In this document: piece by piece, positions 1-11,774 of the stretch | How the letters are laid out: each line of letters opens with the position of its first letter | How positions within the stretch are numbered: the stretch's first letter is position 1 | Assembly (NCBI GenBank): GCA_008802785.1 | Contig: VUYT01000020.1 | Span: forward strand, 124,001-188,000 | Direction: 5' to 3' | DNA: 64,000 bases | Source: Symmetrospora coprosmae | Taxonomy: Eukaryota > Basidiomycota > Cystobasidiomycetes > Symmetrosporaceae | Translations under genes and position numbers: made by a program | Notes under the pieces: generated by a model | What the model was told of the DNA's origin: nothing | Databases searched by the model: none | The model's input: only the letters and a program-made list of their open reading frames with translations

Positions 1-506
1 GTCTTTCGATCAACACGCAGCTTCAGTACCCGAGAGAGGGCGCGCCCCTCCTTTCTCCCTACACGCCGACCTTTCTCAGCCGCGATGCAGGCTCGATTCC
101 TTCGCCGATGGAATTCCCGGGCTCCCAGCCTTCTAGCAGTGGGATGAGCTTGATGCCGCCTCATACGGGCTATGAGACGTCGTCGCAAGGCTCGGTCTCC
201 CCCTCTTCGGCGGGTCTCACGAACGCTCTGCAGGACATGAGCTTTCCGTTCCCGGCTCAGCACAATGCTGAACAGCCGAGCCCGACCCGGGAGGATGCAG
301 CTCAGCCGGACTGCAGCCACTGGAGCAATGACAGCCACCAGCGCGGCGAGTCGCTCTCGGCACTCATTTCTGCGGCTGCCAGGGACCACGAAGGTGATGA
401 GGTGGCTGCTCCGGCGGAGTCACAGGGTCAGCAGCAGCAACAACAGCCAGAGAGAGAGGAAGTTGCCGCTACTGGATCGTTCAGCGCAACACCACTGAGG
501 GAGTGA
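1..506 (+). CDS. 3' end of an unidentified protein (partial)
   Basis: An open frame enters from the left edge (first full codon at base 3) and stops with TGA at 506, giving about 167 C-terminal residues. The piece is rich in Ser, Pro, Gln and Gly, has a six-Gln run near its end and looks disordered. A short stretch around SLSALISAAARDHEG could be a small helix. No catalytic motif or family signature is visible. The low-complexity tail would suit a transcription factor or another regulatory protein, but that is a guess. The start and any upstream exons lie outside the window. Confidence 0.6.
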   Translation, partial: LSINTQLQYPREGAPLLSPYTPTFLSRDAGSIPSPMEFPGSQPSSSGMSLMPPHTGYETSSQGSVSPSSAGLTNALQDMSFPFPAQHNAEQPSPTREDAAQPDCSHWSNDSHQRGESLSALISAAARDHEGDEVAAPAESQGQQQQQQPEREEVAATGSFSATPLRE

Positions 507-933
507 CGGTCGGGAGGAGAGGCAAGTACGCACATCAGCACACGCACAGCATCGTATCAATTCGCAGTCAGTTCCAAACATCAGCCTCCGCATCCGCAAT
601 CGCATCGCATCCGTACTCGTAGCCAGCATCAGTAGCGAGGTCTATCCGGCCATAGATCCGCTTTCGTTATATCCCATTCCCACTTCTACTCACCTCAGGC
701 TCCATGCGTGGCGTCTGCGTGCACTCAGCGATGTAACGTCATGAATATGCTCCCCTCGATGCGCTCTTAATGCTCTGCAATGCAGCTCTCCTATTGATAC
801 ATTCGCTATGAGTTTGGTCACGGTGCAAGCGTGACAACGCGACGGAGAGAGGCCCGGCGGCCGGTCCCACTGCCAGCTCGGGCTTCTGACCACAGCCAGG
901 CAGCCAGGTCGCAACGTCTGCGTTGAAGCCGCA
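507..933. other. Intergenic region upstream of SEC1
   Basis: This holds the 3' flank of the left-edge gene and the 5' flank of SEC1, both on the plus strand. Apart from a short CGCATC-type repeat near 590-612, I see no gene or RNA signature. Confidence 0.5.
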
Positions 934-3900
934 ATGGTGGCTCTTCAGGATCTGATCCAGCAGCGTGGGTATACGCGGTCAAGCTGCTGGCCTAGCTGGC
1001 TAGCTGCAGCAAGGAGCAGCTCGAGCCAAGCTGACCTGTATCGACCCCGTCCTGTGCGTGTACCGTCTCAGGATACCTCGAGACCATCAGGACGACACGA
1101 CCGGCGAACGGGACGCGATGGAAGATTCTCGTCGTGGATGCCTTTGCCAAAGCGCATCTCAACCATGTCCTCAAAGTGTACGACATCCTCGAGGAAGGCG
1201 TCCAGCGTGAGTTGCCTCCCAAGTGTGCCCGGCCGGCGTGAGCAGCAGGCGAGCTCGGAGGATGCAGGCAGCAGCAGGCGCAGAGGAGCGACGCGTGCGA
1301 CTGGACGCTGGCAGAGTCGACGCAAGATGGCGCTATTGCACGGCCATGCTGCTGCCGCTGCGGCAGCTGCTGGGGGTACCGCGGGATGCTCGTCCAGCCC
1401 CGCTCCGCCACAATGCATCCACGCTCGTCGAGCCGTGCAGCCGCTGAGAGAGCTATAGCTAGGCCAGCTCCTGTGGAGATAGGCAGATCTGACGCGAACG
1501 CTCTACTCTGTGCACAGAGATCGATCAGCTCGAGCAGAACCGCGGCCGGAATCCCAACATGGAAGCACTATACATCTGCCTGCCGACAACGGAGAACGTG
1601 CAGCGGATATGCGACGACTTCTAGTGGGTTCCCCCCGATCTGTGCGTTGACATACGATAGAGACTCAGACTGCATCTGCTCGTTGCAGCGTCGCACCACC
1701 TCCACAGCCAAACAAGAAGGACAAGAACCCACAACCGCCTCCTCCACCTCAGCCACCGCGGTATGCAGCAGCTCACATCTGTTTCATCGGGGGTCAGTGG
1801 AGGAAGACATGTCTGCACCATTGATGTGGTAATGGCTGATGTGTTGCGGCTGTCGAGCCTGCAGCCCTGCCTGACCCTCTCTTCGACAAGGTCGCAACGG
1901 CCGTGCCAGAAGAAAGGCTCCGTGGTGTCAAGGAGCTATACGTTCACCTCTGGTGTAAGTGCCTGCCCATGCAATGGAGACACGATGCTCATTCATCCAC
2001 TGACCTCTCCACTCTTCACAGCCGTCGAATCGCATGTCTTCTCGACTAAATCGCCCTCCGCCTTTCACAAGTTCTACGCACCGCCGGACCGGGGTGCGCG
2101 AGAGAGCGTAGATATAGCGGAAGACGAGCTGCGCTTCACAACGCTCTCTGTGGGCCACGAACGGCCGTCATTCCCTCCGTCAATATTACTGATTGAAGAG
2201 CACCCCCGCAGATCGTCAACCTGCTAGCGGTCTTGGGTGAGTACCCGCTCATCAGGTACTACCGCCCGACAAACAAGCCCCTCGGCGTCGGCGTTGCGTA
2301 CAACGAGCACATTACGCGCCGCTTGGCGGAGATGGTGCAAGAAGCTATGGACGAATACTGCAAGAACAACCCCGATTTTCCAGTGAGTTGTCACGGCACG
2401 GCTTGGGTGAATTTCAAAGCAAGCCGTAGATGCTGAACAAGTTATATAGCCAAAACCTGAACCACCACGAGCTCGCGGCGTCCTCTTCATCACCGACCGG
2501 TCGCTCGACCTGAATGCCCCGCTTCTCCACGAGTTCACCTACCAAGCCATGATCAACGATCTTCTGGAGGTTGAGAACGAAGGTCGGATGTACCGGCATA
2601 CCTTCCGGAACGGCGCAGGGGCGCTCGAGGAGAAGGAAGTGCTGCTCACGGAGGAGGACGAGATCTGGGCAGAGACGCGGCATATGCACATGAAGGATGC
2701 GCTGGACAAGCTCGTCGCCGACTTCCAGAAGTACGCGGGCGAGTATGAGCAGAAATTTGGCGGCGAAGGAAAAGGCATCAACGATATGAAGGACATGCTC
2801 GCCAGCTTGGACGCCACACGCAAGAGCAAAGACTCGCTCTCGGCACACCTCGATCTCGCGCAAAAATGCATGGGCTATTTCGAAAAGCAGAAGCTGCCGA
2901 TTATTGCAGAAGTGGAGCAGGTGTGTCCTTCAGTGTTGGCTACATCTTGGCGAGCTCTCCCTTACGCGATCCGAGCTAATAGGTTTCTGCTGTTCCCTTG
3001 TAGAGCTGCTCAACTGGCCTCAACCCAGAAGGCAAGGTGCCTCGGACCCTGGTAGAAGACATGGTGCCATTGCTCGGGGACCGCGACCTCAGCTCAAAGG
3101 ATAAAGTGCGCATAATTGCCCTATACATCCTGTACCGAGACGGAGTCCCAGAAGAAGACCGCAAGCGACTGTTCCAGCACGCCCGATTGGCCATGCACGA
3201 GCAGGATATGGTCAACAATCTGCGGTACCTCGGGCTGGACATCTCGAAGGAGCTAAAGACGTCGCGAAGAGCACCGCTAAAACAGAAGCAGCTGGAGGAT
3301 GCATACGATATCTCGCGGTATCAGCCGATGATCAAGCTTATGCTGGACGTGAGTCGGCTCATCTCGCATCGCATCGCATCGCATCGCATCGCATCGCGGA
3401 GACATGAGACGCCAGCTGACGCGGCTGTCGGGACACTTGCTCGCAGGAACACGTCGCGGACCGCTTGGATCAGAGCACATTTCCCTATTTGCGCGATGCA
3501 CCGCCTTCGGGGAGTGCCCGGAGCTCGAGCGCTTCCACCATGAGTGCCGGTGCTCCCGGGTCGCTGCGGAGTTCGCGGCCACAGTGGGCGGAACGAGCCA
3601 AGACGAGATCGGTCAAGGAGCCCAAGCAGCGCATAGTCGTCTTCCAGTTGGGCGGGATGACATACTCGGAGATCAGGAGCGCCTACAAGGTATCTGCGTC
3701 AGCGAACCGGGAGATCTTCATCGGTGGGTGGGCGAGGGCACAGCGAAAAAAGCATGCTCAAAGCTGACCCGTCGCTCCTCCTTTAGGCTCATCGCACATC
3801 AGCAACGCCAAGGACTTCCTGAAGGACTTGTCTGACCTTGACCGCGGCGGCGGCGCCTCGATGACGGCATCTGCAGTGCCCGACATTGCGCGATACGACA

Positions 3901-4141
3901 AGTACCGCGAGCTGAACAAGCACGACAAGACGCCCCGCCTGACACCTCAGGAAGGGTTCGATCGGCGCTTTCCCTTTGTCAGCTCGAGCCGGCCAAGCCA
4001 GGATCGGCAAGCGTCGAGCAGCCAGATCCCGCCTGCACCTGGGCAAGCTCAGGGCCAGATGCAGCGACCGGGGCCATCGCAGCAGTCGTCGATGCAAGGC
4101 GGCTCTTACCGAGACGGCACCGGAACGCCAGCGATGGCTCT

Positions 4142-4176
<35 letters not shown>

Positions 4177-4469
4177 CAACATCTGGAGGATCACAGATGC
4201 ATATTCCTCAGATGCCTAGACAGCAGAGCAACTTTGGCTCTAAACTCCTACACCCTGGTCGGTCGTCTACGCCACAGCCGGGGCCAGGCGTGCAGTACGA
4301 TGCCAACTTCAATCCAGTCGTTGCGCCATCACCAGGTGGCTCGAGAGCGCCATCTATTGCTCCTTCCGTCGCCTCGACAACAGCTAGCGTCAAGGGCGAC
4401 AAGGGCAAGGACAAGGACAAGGATAAGGACAAGAGCAAGAAGAAGAACGTTCTGAAGAAATTGTTCTAG
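934..4469 (+). CDS. SEC1: Sec1/Munc18-family syntaxin-binding protein
   Basis: This SM protein binds exocytic SNARE complexes at the plasma membrane and promotes vesicle fusion. Exons are joined by several short introns, and the start MVALQDLIQQR at 934 matches the SM N-terminus. Family blocks in order are WKILVVDAFAKAHLNHVLK, LEEGVQ, EALYICLPTTENV, AAHICFIGG, PDPLFDKV, GEYPLIRYYRPTN, RGVLFITDRSLDLNAPLLHE, the helical middle with RTLVEDMVPLL and QYLGLDI-like LRYLGLDISKEL, and QRIVVFQLGGMTYSEIR. After the SM core comes a fungal tail of about 200 residues. It is Pro/Gln rich with a ten-Gln run (near 4142-4171) and ends in a Lys/Asp-repeat basic segment and KKLF. The protein is roughly 740 residues. 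Family identity is secure, while exact exon ends in the first 1 kb are approximate. Confidence 0.93.
3364..3397 (+). repeat. Pentanucleotide microsatellite (CATCG)n
   Basis: About seven perfect copies of a 5-bp unit (CGCAT/CATCG) lie inside a SEC1 intron that begins near 3350 and ends before the EHVADRLDQ exon. It is a plain tandem repeat, likely length-variable between isolates, with no sign of function. Confidence 0.85.
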
Positions 4470-4796
4470 GTTCGAAGCAGCGAGCTCGGCTGCGCGGTGC
4501 GCAGCAGCTGTTCAAGTGGGCCCGTCTTCTTCGAGTAGCTGCAGTTCCACCTTGTTGTCACCACGCAGAGAAGTGCCCTTATATACGCGCATGCGACGAT
4601 TTCTACTACGGTGCTCTTCCATCTCCATTTCATCTGGCCTTCTTGCCTGTCAGGGCAGCGATGACACCCTGTAAGTTACTGGTGGCGAGGCGGTGCTTCA
4701 GAAGCTCAGGCACAAAGGGTCGTCGGTGTCCCGCCCTTGCCCCGCTCCGACCGCACTTCGCTCGCAGTTATCTACACAGCGATACTCATCCATCCC
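4470..4796. other. Intergenic region SEC1-HSE1
   Basis: This is the 3' flank of SEC1 and the promoter side of HSE1. I see no gene or RNA in it. Confidence 0.5.
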
Positions 4797-7509
4797 ATGT
4801 TCAAGGCAGCTGTAAACCCATACGACGACATTGTCGGTGAGCTGGCTTTGGCGCTGGCGCTGTCTCTGTTGCTGTCCCCGTGCAATGCCCGGCAGTGACG
4901 CTGACGCCTGCTCGACCGTGACTGCGCGGTGCGCATGCAGCAAAGGCGACGGATGAGAACCAGTGAGCCTGCACAGGAGGATAGCAGTCGAGCACAGCAG
5001 CAGCACAGCAGGGCAGGGCTGATGTGTGCCGCTGCTCGGTGCTCTTGCTGCATCGCTGCAGGACTAGCGAGGACTGGGGTCTCTTGGCTACGGGTGAGTC
5101 CTGCCGGACAGTGAGGAGAAGGCGCGTCTGCCCGTGCGGGACTGAGTGTCTGGCCTGATCTGTCATAGTCTGGGACAAGGTCAACGACGATGGAGCCACT
5201 GGGTGCGCTCATGCTTTGCTGTGCCGGAACTCGCAAGGCCTGCCAGGTCCTGACGCTGACAACCTTCATGTGGCGACTGACACACCCAACCCACCTCATC
5301 CTGCCCCCGCAGCGCCCGGAACTGCGTGCTGGCCATACAGAAGCGGCTTCAGCACAGGAACGCCAATGTACAGCTGTACGCACTGACGGTGCGTCCCCTT
5401 CTGAGCTGGCTGCAGGCCTCTCAATTGCAAGGAGCGGCACAGCTGACGGGCTTGGACATGCACGTCCGCCTTCCATACCACAGCTCGCCGACTCGCTCAT
5501 CAACAACTGCAAGATCGAGCTGCACCGCGAGATCTCGAGCAGGGCATTCACCCAGACCCTGACTCGGCTCGTGCAGGATAGGGTGGGCTCCCGCGCCTTC
5601 AGGCCACTGGAGATGCCCCGAGACCGGCTGACAAGTCACCCCGTTGCCCATTGCAGACCACGCACGACAAGGTGAAGCGGAGGACAATGCAGCTGCTCAA
5701 GCAGTGGTCAGAGACCTTCAAGAAGGACGAATCCCTTGGTATTGTCGAGGAGACCTTCGAGACTCTGCGCAAGACCTGTAGGTATTCAGCAAGCCCGTCA
5801 GTGATGCAGCGAGAACAATCTATTGATGTCATTCTCAGACCGGTTCGAGGACGCGACCACCACTGCGCCTGCACCTGTCCCGCACACAGCCTTGAAACAG
5901 GAAGAGGAGGACATGCAGCGCGCTATCGCCGAGTCGGAAGCCATGGCTCGCCAGCAGCAGCAGCAGCAGCAGCAACAGCAGTACGCGAGGCCCAGCCAAG
6001 CATCGACCTCATATGCATCAGCGCCACAAGCTTCTACGTCATACGCACCCGCACCCGCTCCCGCAGCCGGCGCATTGGCCTTCTTCAGCCAAGCGGACGG
6101 CAAGAATCTACCCGACGTGCAGCACGTCCCTGTACAGGAAAATGCCACGCCGAAACGACCTCAGGCGCCTAGCAGAGTGAAGGCGCTGTACGACTTTGAG
6201 CCGCAGGAGGATGGCGAGCTGGCTTTCCGCAAGGGCGACATTATCCGTGTCGTCAACTCTGCGTACGAAGGGTGGTGGAAGGGCGAGCTCGATGGCAGGA
6301 TTGGCATCTTTCCGCTCACCTACATCGAGATCATCCCCGACCCGACGCCAGAGAGCATAGCTCGAGACGCAGAGGTCGAAGCGCAGGTCTTTGCGCAGGC
6401 GGGGAGCGTCGACCGCTTGCTTGCCATGCTATCGGCTGCCGATGCACAGAACAGCAACATCAGCGACGATGACGAGCTGATGGTGAGCCCGGTCCGCTTC
6501 GGGTGCGCCCTCACTCGCTGGGGGTAAGTAGAGATGCTGACACTGGTATGGATCCGATACGATACGCAGGAACTATACCAACAATGCATCTTGCTGCGGC
6601 CAAAGATTGTCAAGCTGCTCGACAAGTACAGCCAGAAGCAGAGTGGGTCCAGGATGCCTCTCTACAGACACGCAGAGTGCTTCACACAAGGCTGATGCGC
6701 CCTTCGTCCGCTCTCGTCCTCAGAGGACCTTGGCCAGCTGCACGACAAATTCAAGGTGGCCAAGACCGCTTACGACGCGATGCTGGAAGAGAGCTACACG
6801 CGCAACAACCCGCAGCATCAAAGGCCAGCATACGGCTCGCAGGGGAGCTTTGCCCCTCCTCAACAGGCGGGGTACGCCCTAGCGACTTCGCCCGCGCCGC
6901 CGCAGGCGTATGGGGGATATCCGCAGCAGCAGCCCGGTCCTCCGCCTCAAAGCTTGTGCGTCCGCTCTCGTCTGACTATCGATTTGATTCGCGGATCCCT
7001 GCTGATGTCAATATCTCTGTGTTGTCGGCCTGTGCAGCTACCCTGGTCAACCTGGCGCTCCAGCTGGATCTCCGTACCCTCAGCAACAGCCAGGCGTACT
7101 TGCAGGACAGGGGTACCAGGCAGCGGGGCAGCAACCTTATAGTCAGGCACCGGGGCAGCCAGGCGGTCCTCCCCAGCAACGTCGAGCTTCCTTAGGGCAA
7201 CATCCTCCGTACCATCAGCAGCAGCAGCAGCCGCCAGGCGGTCCTCCTCCGCAGCAGTACAACGGGCCGCAGGCCACTTCTGCCGCGAGCCGGCCGCCAG
7301 ACGGGTCTCAGCCTCGGCCGCACTCGCCGCCGGATGGCCAGCAACAGCAGCTCGGGTATCAGGTGCCTGGAGGCTACCCCGCTGGTGCGCCGTCGCATCA
7401 GCATTCCCAGGGCTATGCACCTTCCGGCCCAGCTCCTCCGCCAGGTGGCGTGCCAGTGTTCCCCGCTCAAGTGCCGCAGACGCAGGTCAATGGCTACCCG
7501 CAGGCATAG
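4797..7509 (+). CDS. HSE1: ESCRT-0 subunit Hse1 (VHS-UIM-SH3 protein)
   Basis: With Vps27 this protein forms ESCRT-0 on endosomes and captures ubiquitinated cargo for the multivesicular body pathway. The first exons are tiny: [29 protein letters not shown] and [12 protein letters not shown] are split by introns between 4846 and 5310. The VHS domain continues with [20 protein letters not shown] and [17 protein letters not shown]. Then follow a ubiquitin-interacting motif ([15 protein letters not shown]), a poly-Gln run, an SH3 domain ([20 protein letters not shown] to [14 protein letters not shown]), a GAT-like helical region ([19 protein letters not shown]) and a long Pro/Gln/Gly tail ending NGYPQA. 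The domain order matches yeast Hse1 and animal STAM. The stop is TAG at 7507-7509. Confidence 0.93.
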
Positions 7510-7965
7510 CTGCGATCGTCAGGCGGATCTATACTAGTGCAGCAGTATCGTGCAGGCCATTGTAATGCAACGTCATGCCGGCTTCAAGTTGTGTGCAGAT
7601 CTGCGTCTGCGTCTGCGTCTGCGCCTGAGACGACTCGACACGACACGTGCCCGTGGGGACCCGCTACAGTACGAGTAGAGCCAATGTCGCGTCCGGCGGT
7701 CTGCGACACCAGCCGGCGGTGCACGCCGAGCAAGCAGGGATGGGTACACTGGCCATTCGCAGTCTGGATCTCGGCGTGAATGAGAGTTCGCGCAATCCTG
7801 CCTGCTTCGAGCCAACTGAAAGGCGTGGGCCTCCAAGCGGGGGCCACTGCGCGCCAGGCACTCCTTCGGCCTCCCCACGAACGCTCCCTGGCAGCTTGGA
7901 AGCGCACCGACCACATCACAAGATACTGCCCTGCAACGCAGCCAGTGTGATTGCTTGCCTGCAGC
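7510..7965. other. Intergenic region HSE1-ERG26
   Basis: Non-coding as far as I can see. A short CTGCGT hexanucleotide repeat (about 3.5 copies) lies at 7601-7624. Confidence 0.5.
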
Positions 7966-9494
7966 ATGGCGTCCTCATCATTATCGAGCAGCGCAGAGTC
8001 GTACGCCGTCATCGGGGGCGAAGGGTTCCTGGGCCAGGCAATGGTGAAGGGCCTCTGCGCGCGGTATCCATCGAGCTCGGTGCTCTCGCTCGATATTGAG
8101 CAGCGGCACGCGTCCGAAAAGCAGTCGTGGTCGTTCCAGACGTGCGACTTGACGTCCCTCGAGTCGCTCACGAGCGCGTTCCGCGGGCGCGGCGTGACGA
8201 CAGTCATCCACACGGCCTCGCCGTGGACAGGATCCGGCAAGGACGTCTGCGAGAAGGTCAACGTCCACGGCACGAGCACCGTCGTCCAGGCGTGCAAGGA
8301 GACCGGCGTCAGGAAGCTCGTCTACACGAGCAGCGCAGGCGTCGTGTTTGATGGGACCGACCTCATCAACATTGACGAGCGCGCCGGACCGCCAGAGGTG
8401 CCCATGGATGCATACAACGACACCAAGGTGGGCTGCGCATTGCTGTGCCACGCCGGACGGAGCACTGCTGAACGGCCTTGCTGACGGTCCTCGCATACAT
8501 CAACACCCAGGCGCGCGCCGAAGCCATCGTGTTGGCAGCGAACGGCCAGGACGGATTGTTTACGTGTGCCATCCGGCCAGCGGGCATCTTTGGGTGAGAC
8601 TACGAGCCTCAGCAGAGGCTGTCGCTTCGCCTTGGACTGACCGTAAATTATCATTGTGACTTGCACCCAGCCCCGGAGACCGTCAGAACATTCCGGGCTG
8701 GATCGGCGTGTACAAAGCCGGCAAGACGAAAATCAGCCTAGGCGACAACGAGAACATCTTCGACCTGACGTACGTGGACAACGTCGTGCATGCGCATCTG
8801 CTGGCAGCAGAAAAGCTCGAGCAGCGCGTGCCTGTGTCCGCGTTCGAAGGGCGCTTGCCACCGACAGAGGGTAGTCTGCCTCGGCGGCCGCTCCCAACGT
8901 CGGCGACCGCGCCCATGGGCGGAAGCGGCGACTCTATCTCCACTGAGAGGAGGGAGCGGCTAAACCCGCGCCTGCCGGCCAAGCGGAACCGCTTCGACCA
9001 ATGGTTTGACCTGCAGCACGTCGACCCGGACTCGGAGGACGGGACAATACCCATTGCTGGGCAGGCATACTACGTGTCGAACGGCGAGCCAATTGCGTTC
9101 TGGGCATGGGGCCGGGCCATCTGGTACGAGTACGCGGGGCACGACAAGAAGATGTTTGCCCTTCCGGCGAGCGTCGGGTTCCTATACGCTCAAGTCCTCG
9201 ACATCTTTTCGCGCATCACCGGCAGAGAGAACATCATGAGTCTTGACAAGATCAAGTACTCGGTCGCAAAGCGGTACTACAACATCGAAAAGGCGCGGTG
9301 CATGCTCGGTTACGAGCCAATCGTCGGGCTGGACGAGGGTCTCAAGAAGGCGGTGGCGGTGAGTCTCCTCGTCGCTAGCTGGCTCGATGGCGATGTGAGA
9401 GATATGCTAAGCTTTGTGACTCTATCCGATTCTGCAGTGGTACAAGGCAAACGAGGCAAGCCTGAACACGGCGGCTCCGGCCAAGAAGGCCTAG
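7966..9494 (+). CDS. ERG26: Sterol-4-alpha-carboxylate 3-dehydrogenase
   Basis: Erg26 is the NAD-dependent C-3 dehydrogenase/decarboxylase of the ER sterol C-4 demethylation complex (with Erg25 and Erg27) in ergosterol synthesis. Translation starts at 7966 (MASSSLSSSAES). An extended-SDR Rossmann motif follows (VIGGEGFLGQAMV), then TSSAGVVFDG and the catalytic Tyr/Lys in YNDTK at the end of exon 1. The next exons give AIRPAGIFG, IPGWIGVYKAGKTK and FDLTYVDNVVHAHLLAAE. The product has a charged insertion of roughly 55 residues between AFEGRLPP and IPIAGQAYYVSNGEPIAFW, which is longer than the compact yeast enzyme. A last short exon encodes WYKANEASLNTAAPAKKA. The total is about 430 residues in four exons. 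Confidence 0.9.
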
Positions 9495-10117
9495 GAGGTC
9501 TGAAGGATTTCGGCTAAGGTGCCAACCTGCATGATTGGGCGGCAGGACACGAGCAGAAGTACGATCTTGTTGTGCGAGTACAGTAATGTCAATGCTTTGC
9601 TAGCACGTAAGGCAGCGGGTTCGGGCTGCAGAACGGCATCGCTGTGTCCGTGCACACCAGCGCCAACCTCTAACTTGGCAAGCGGCCCACAGCCGCCGGG
9701 CGGGAAGTGCAGGCGAAGCACGACGTCGCTCTATCTGGGAGTACGCGTCGCTCAGGGGCACATGCGTCCAAGCGATTGGGACGGGTCGGAGACGACTGCA
9801 GGCTCGCCCGGAGGCAAGGTAGAGGGGATCCGCCACGGACTGGGATGATATGGCAGCACATCGCAGTCGTATAGCACATGTAATTGCGCATGGTAGCCCA
9901 GTACTAGCCCAATTCCGCCTCTCGTCGCTTGTGGTTTCTTTGCCCTGGTTCCCTCTTACGATTTCTCCCAAGTCCGAGGCCAGGCCAGGCCAGGCCGATC
10001 GATCCAAAATTTGCCCCTACGGCCTGGCCGAGAGGGGGAGAAGGCAGGGCAGGGACGGCTGCGTACTCCCGGTCTAGCGTCTACTCCACCACCGACACTC
10101 GACATCATCTATTCAAA
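9495..10117. other. Intergenic region ERG26-RPL30 with GGCCA repeat
   Basis: This is the RPL30 promoter and leader. The only notable structure is a short GGCCA repeat and its inverted copy, listed separately. Short frames on the minus strand look like chance. Confidence 0.5.
9978..10029 (+). repeat. GGCCA tandem repeat with downstream inverted copy
   Basis: Almost four tandem copies of GGCCA (9978-9996) are followed 24 nt later by GGCCTGGCC (10021-10029), the exact reverse complement of GGCCAGGCC. A 9-bp GC-rich stem could form about 90 nt before the RPL30 start, possibly in its leader. Confidence 0.6.
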
Positions 10118-11326
10118 ATGTGAGGAAGCAGCGTCGTCAATGAGATGCTGCTGCTGCTGTGCCAGGCAGTCCCGGTCTGCTGGCTGTACTGGGGGCGGAG
10201 ATGGAGGTGCTGCAAAGGCATGCCAGGCAGGACCGCAGCTGGCAGGAGCAGGAGGAGCAGGAGGAGGCATAGCAGCAGGAGCAGCAGCAGCATCGACTAC
10301 AGCAGAATTGTTGGCATCAAGCATCAGATGTGCTGATGCGCAGTGTGATCACCCGTCCACCCGCAGGCCTCCCAAGAAGCAGAAGCGCTCGGCCGACAAC
10401 CTGAACTCCAGGCTCGCGCTCACCATCAAGTCTGGCAAGTACCAGCTCGGCTACAAGTCGACGCTCAAGAGCATGCGCAACGGCAAGGGTGCGTTCGGGC
10501 TCTCTGCTTTCTGGCCGGCGAGGCCGGCTGGGTTTGCTGTGAGCCCCTGCTGACGGATGCGCTCTCCTGCACATTTAACACTCACAGCCAAGCTCGTCCT
10601 CGTCTCTGGCAACTGCCCCCCTCTCCGCCGGTCTGAGCTCGAGTACTACGCGATGCTCAGCAAAACGCCAGTTCACCTCTACTCTGGAAGCAACGTCGCA
10701 CTCGGAACAGCAGCAGGAAAGCTCTTCCGTGTCGGGTGAGTCCGCTCGTGGCCCTGCGAACAATGGGTGTCAACCGGCGGGCGGGAACGGCACAGCAGCA
10801 CTGCTGCTTCATGGACGCCAGCTCGTGCTATTGGTCACATCAGCAACGCGCTCGATTGAGCCTAACTGCCGGTCAGCGCAGCCCTGCGGCAGTGAAGGCT
10901 CTACGCCGACTAGCCTGTCCAGCCGTCATCCGTTGGGGGCTACTTGGCTGGCATTGGGCAGAGGAAGTCCGATGGATGGACCGGCAGCATGCGGCGTGGG
11001 GAGGAATGCGCCATGGCAGCCCGTCGCCAGGTGGTCAGGCACCCCTGTGCAAAGTGCAGAGTTACCTCTGCGTGTCAGCCTCCGGCATGCGTCGAAATGC
11101 CTGGCGTCACCAGTCCGGCCTTCTCGCGTTCATCCGGCCCGTCGACGTTCCAGCATGGTCTCATCGACACCACGCGCCCACCCAGCCCCGCTCGCTGTTG
11201 ACACTCAGGCAGAGAAAGCAGGTCGTAAAGACGAGTGCTGACGAAGCTTGCTTCCTTTCACCGTCACACAGCGTCATGACCATTCTCGACCAGGGAGACT
11301 CTGACCTTCTCAGCACCGTCCAGTAG
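10118..11326 (+). CDS. RPL30: 60S ribosomal protein L30 (eL30)
   Basis: This large-subunit ribosomal protein has four exons: 10118-10119, 10367-10488, 10588-10735 and 11272-11326. The spliced product reads [79 protein letters not shown] and [16 protein letters not shown], matching eL30 end to end (about 107 residues). The first coding exon is only AT. The start ATG is completed by the first base after a 247-nt intron that contains purine-rich CAG/GAG repeats. The last intron is 536 nt, by far the longest in this gene. In yeast L30 represses splicing of its own transcript; whether that holds here cannot be judged from sequence. Confidence 0.95.
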
Positions 11327-11774
11327 ACGCGTGCCACTGGGGACAGAGAGAGCAGGAATGGGTTGTAGCTGTCCTTTCCACTCGCACACCTTTGACTTGC
11401 AATCGACTTCTTCGTTCGCATGGAGTGTGTACCCGCATCTGGGCGAAGCATTGCTCCGAGTGTTCAGACCTGACGAAAGGGTGTACTCACGTTGCATTCC
11501 GCAGGTTTCGCAAAGCCTGTAGAGCCTAAGCAAATTATTGTAAAAGGAGGTCCCTGTCTCCTCAGTCGAGCAGCAAGGTCCGGCAATGGTCATCGACACG
11601 ACACGCTCGTATCTCTTAGCGTCTGGCTGAGTCGACATTGGTCGAGAGTTCCCTTGCATATCCATCGCGATCGCTACTACTGCCGCATACTGAGGCAGAC
11701 GACCGCAGCACAAAGTCTAAAGAAGCGACTCTGGCTGACATCCGACAGCCATCCCGTCTCAAAGCCGGGCTCCC
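11327..11774. other. Intergenic region between convergent RPL30 and SEC53
   Basis: The 3' flanks of two convergent genes. I see nothing else. Confidence 0.5.

Noticed and set aside
5954-5985. CAG repeats in HSE1, and similar runs in SEC1 and near 55663
   Set aside because: These are ordinary poly-Gln or simple repeats; no evidence of special function.
9600-10007. 135-codon minus-strand frame upstream of RPL30
   Set aside because: It begins in a non-conserved promoter region, is Arg/Cys-rich as expected of a chance GC-rich frame, and matches no family.
10736-11271. Possible intronic C/D-box snoRNA in RPL30
   Set aside because: No clear RTGATGA box paired with a CTGA box and flanking inverted repeat could be found by eye.
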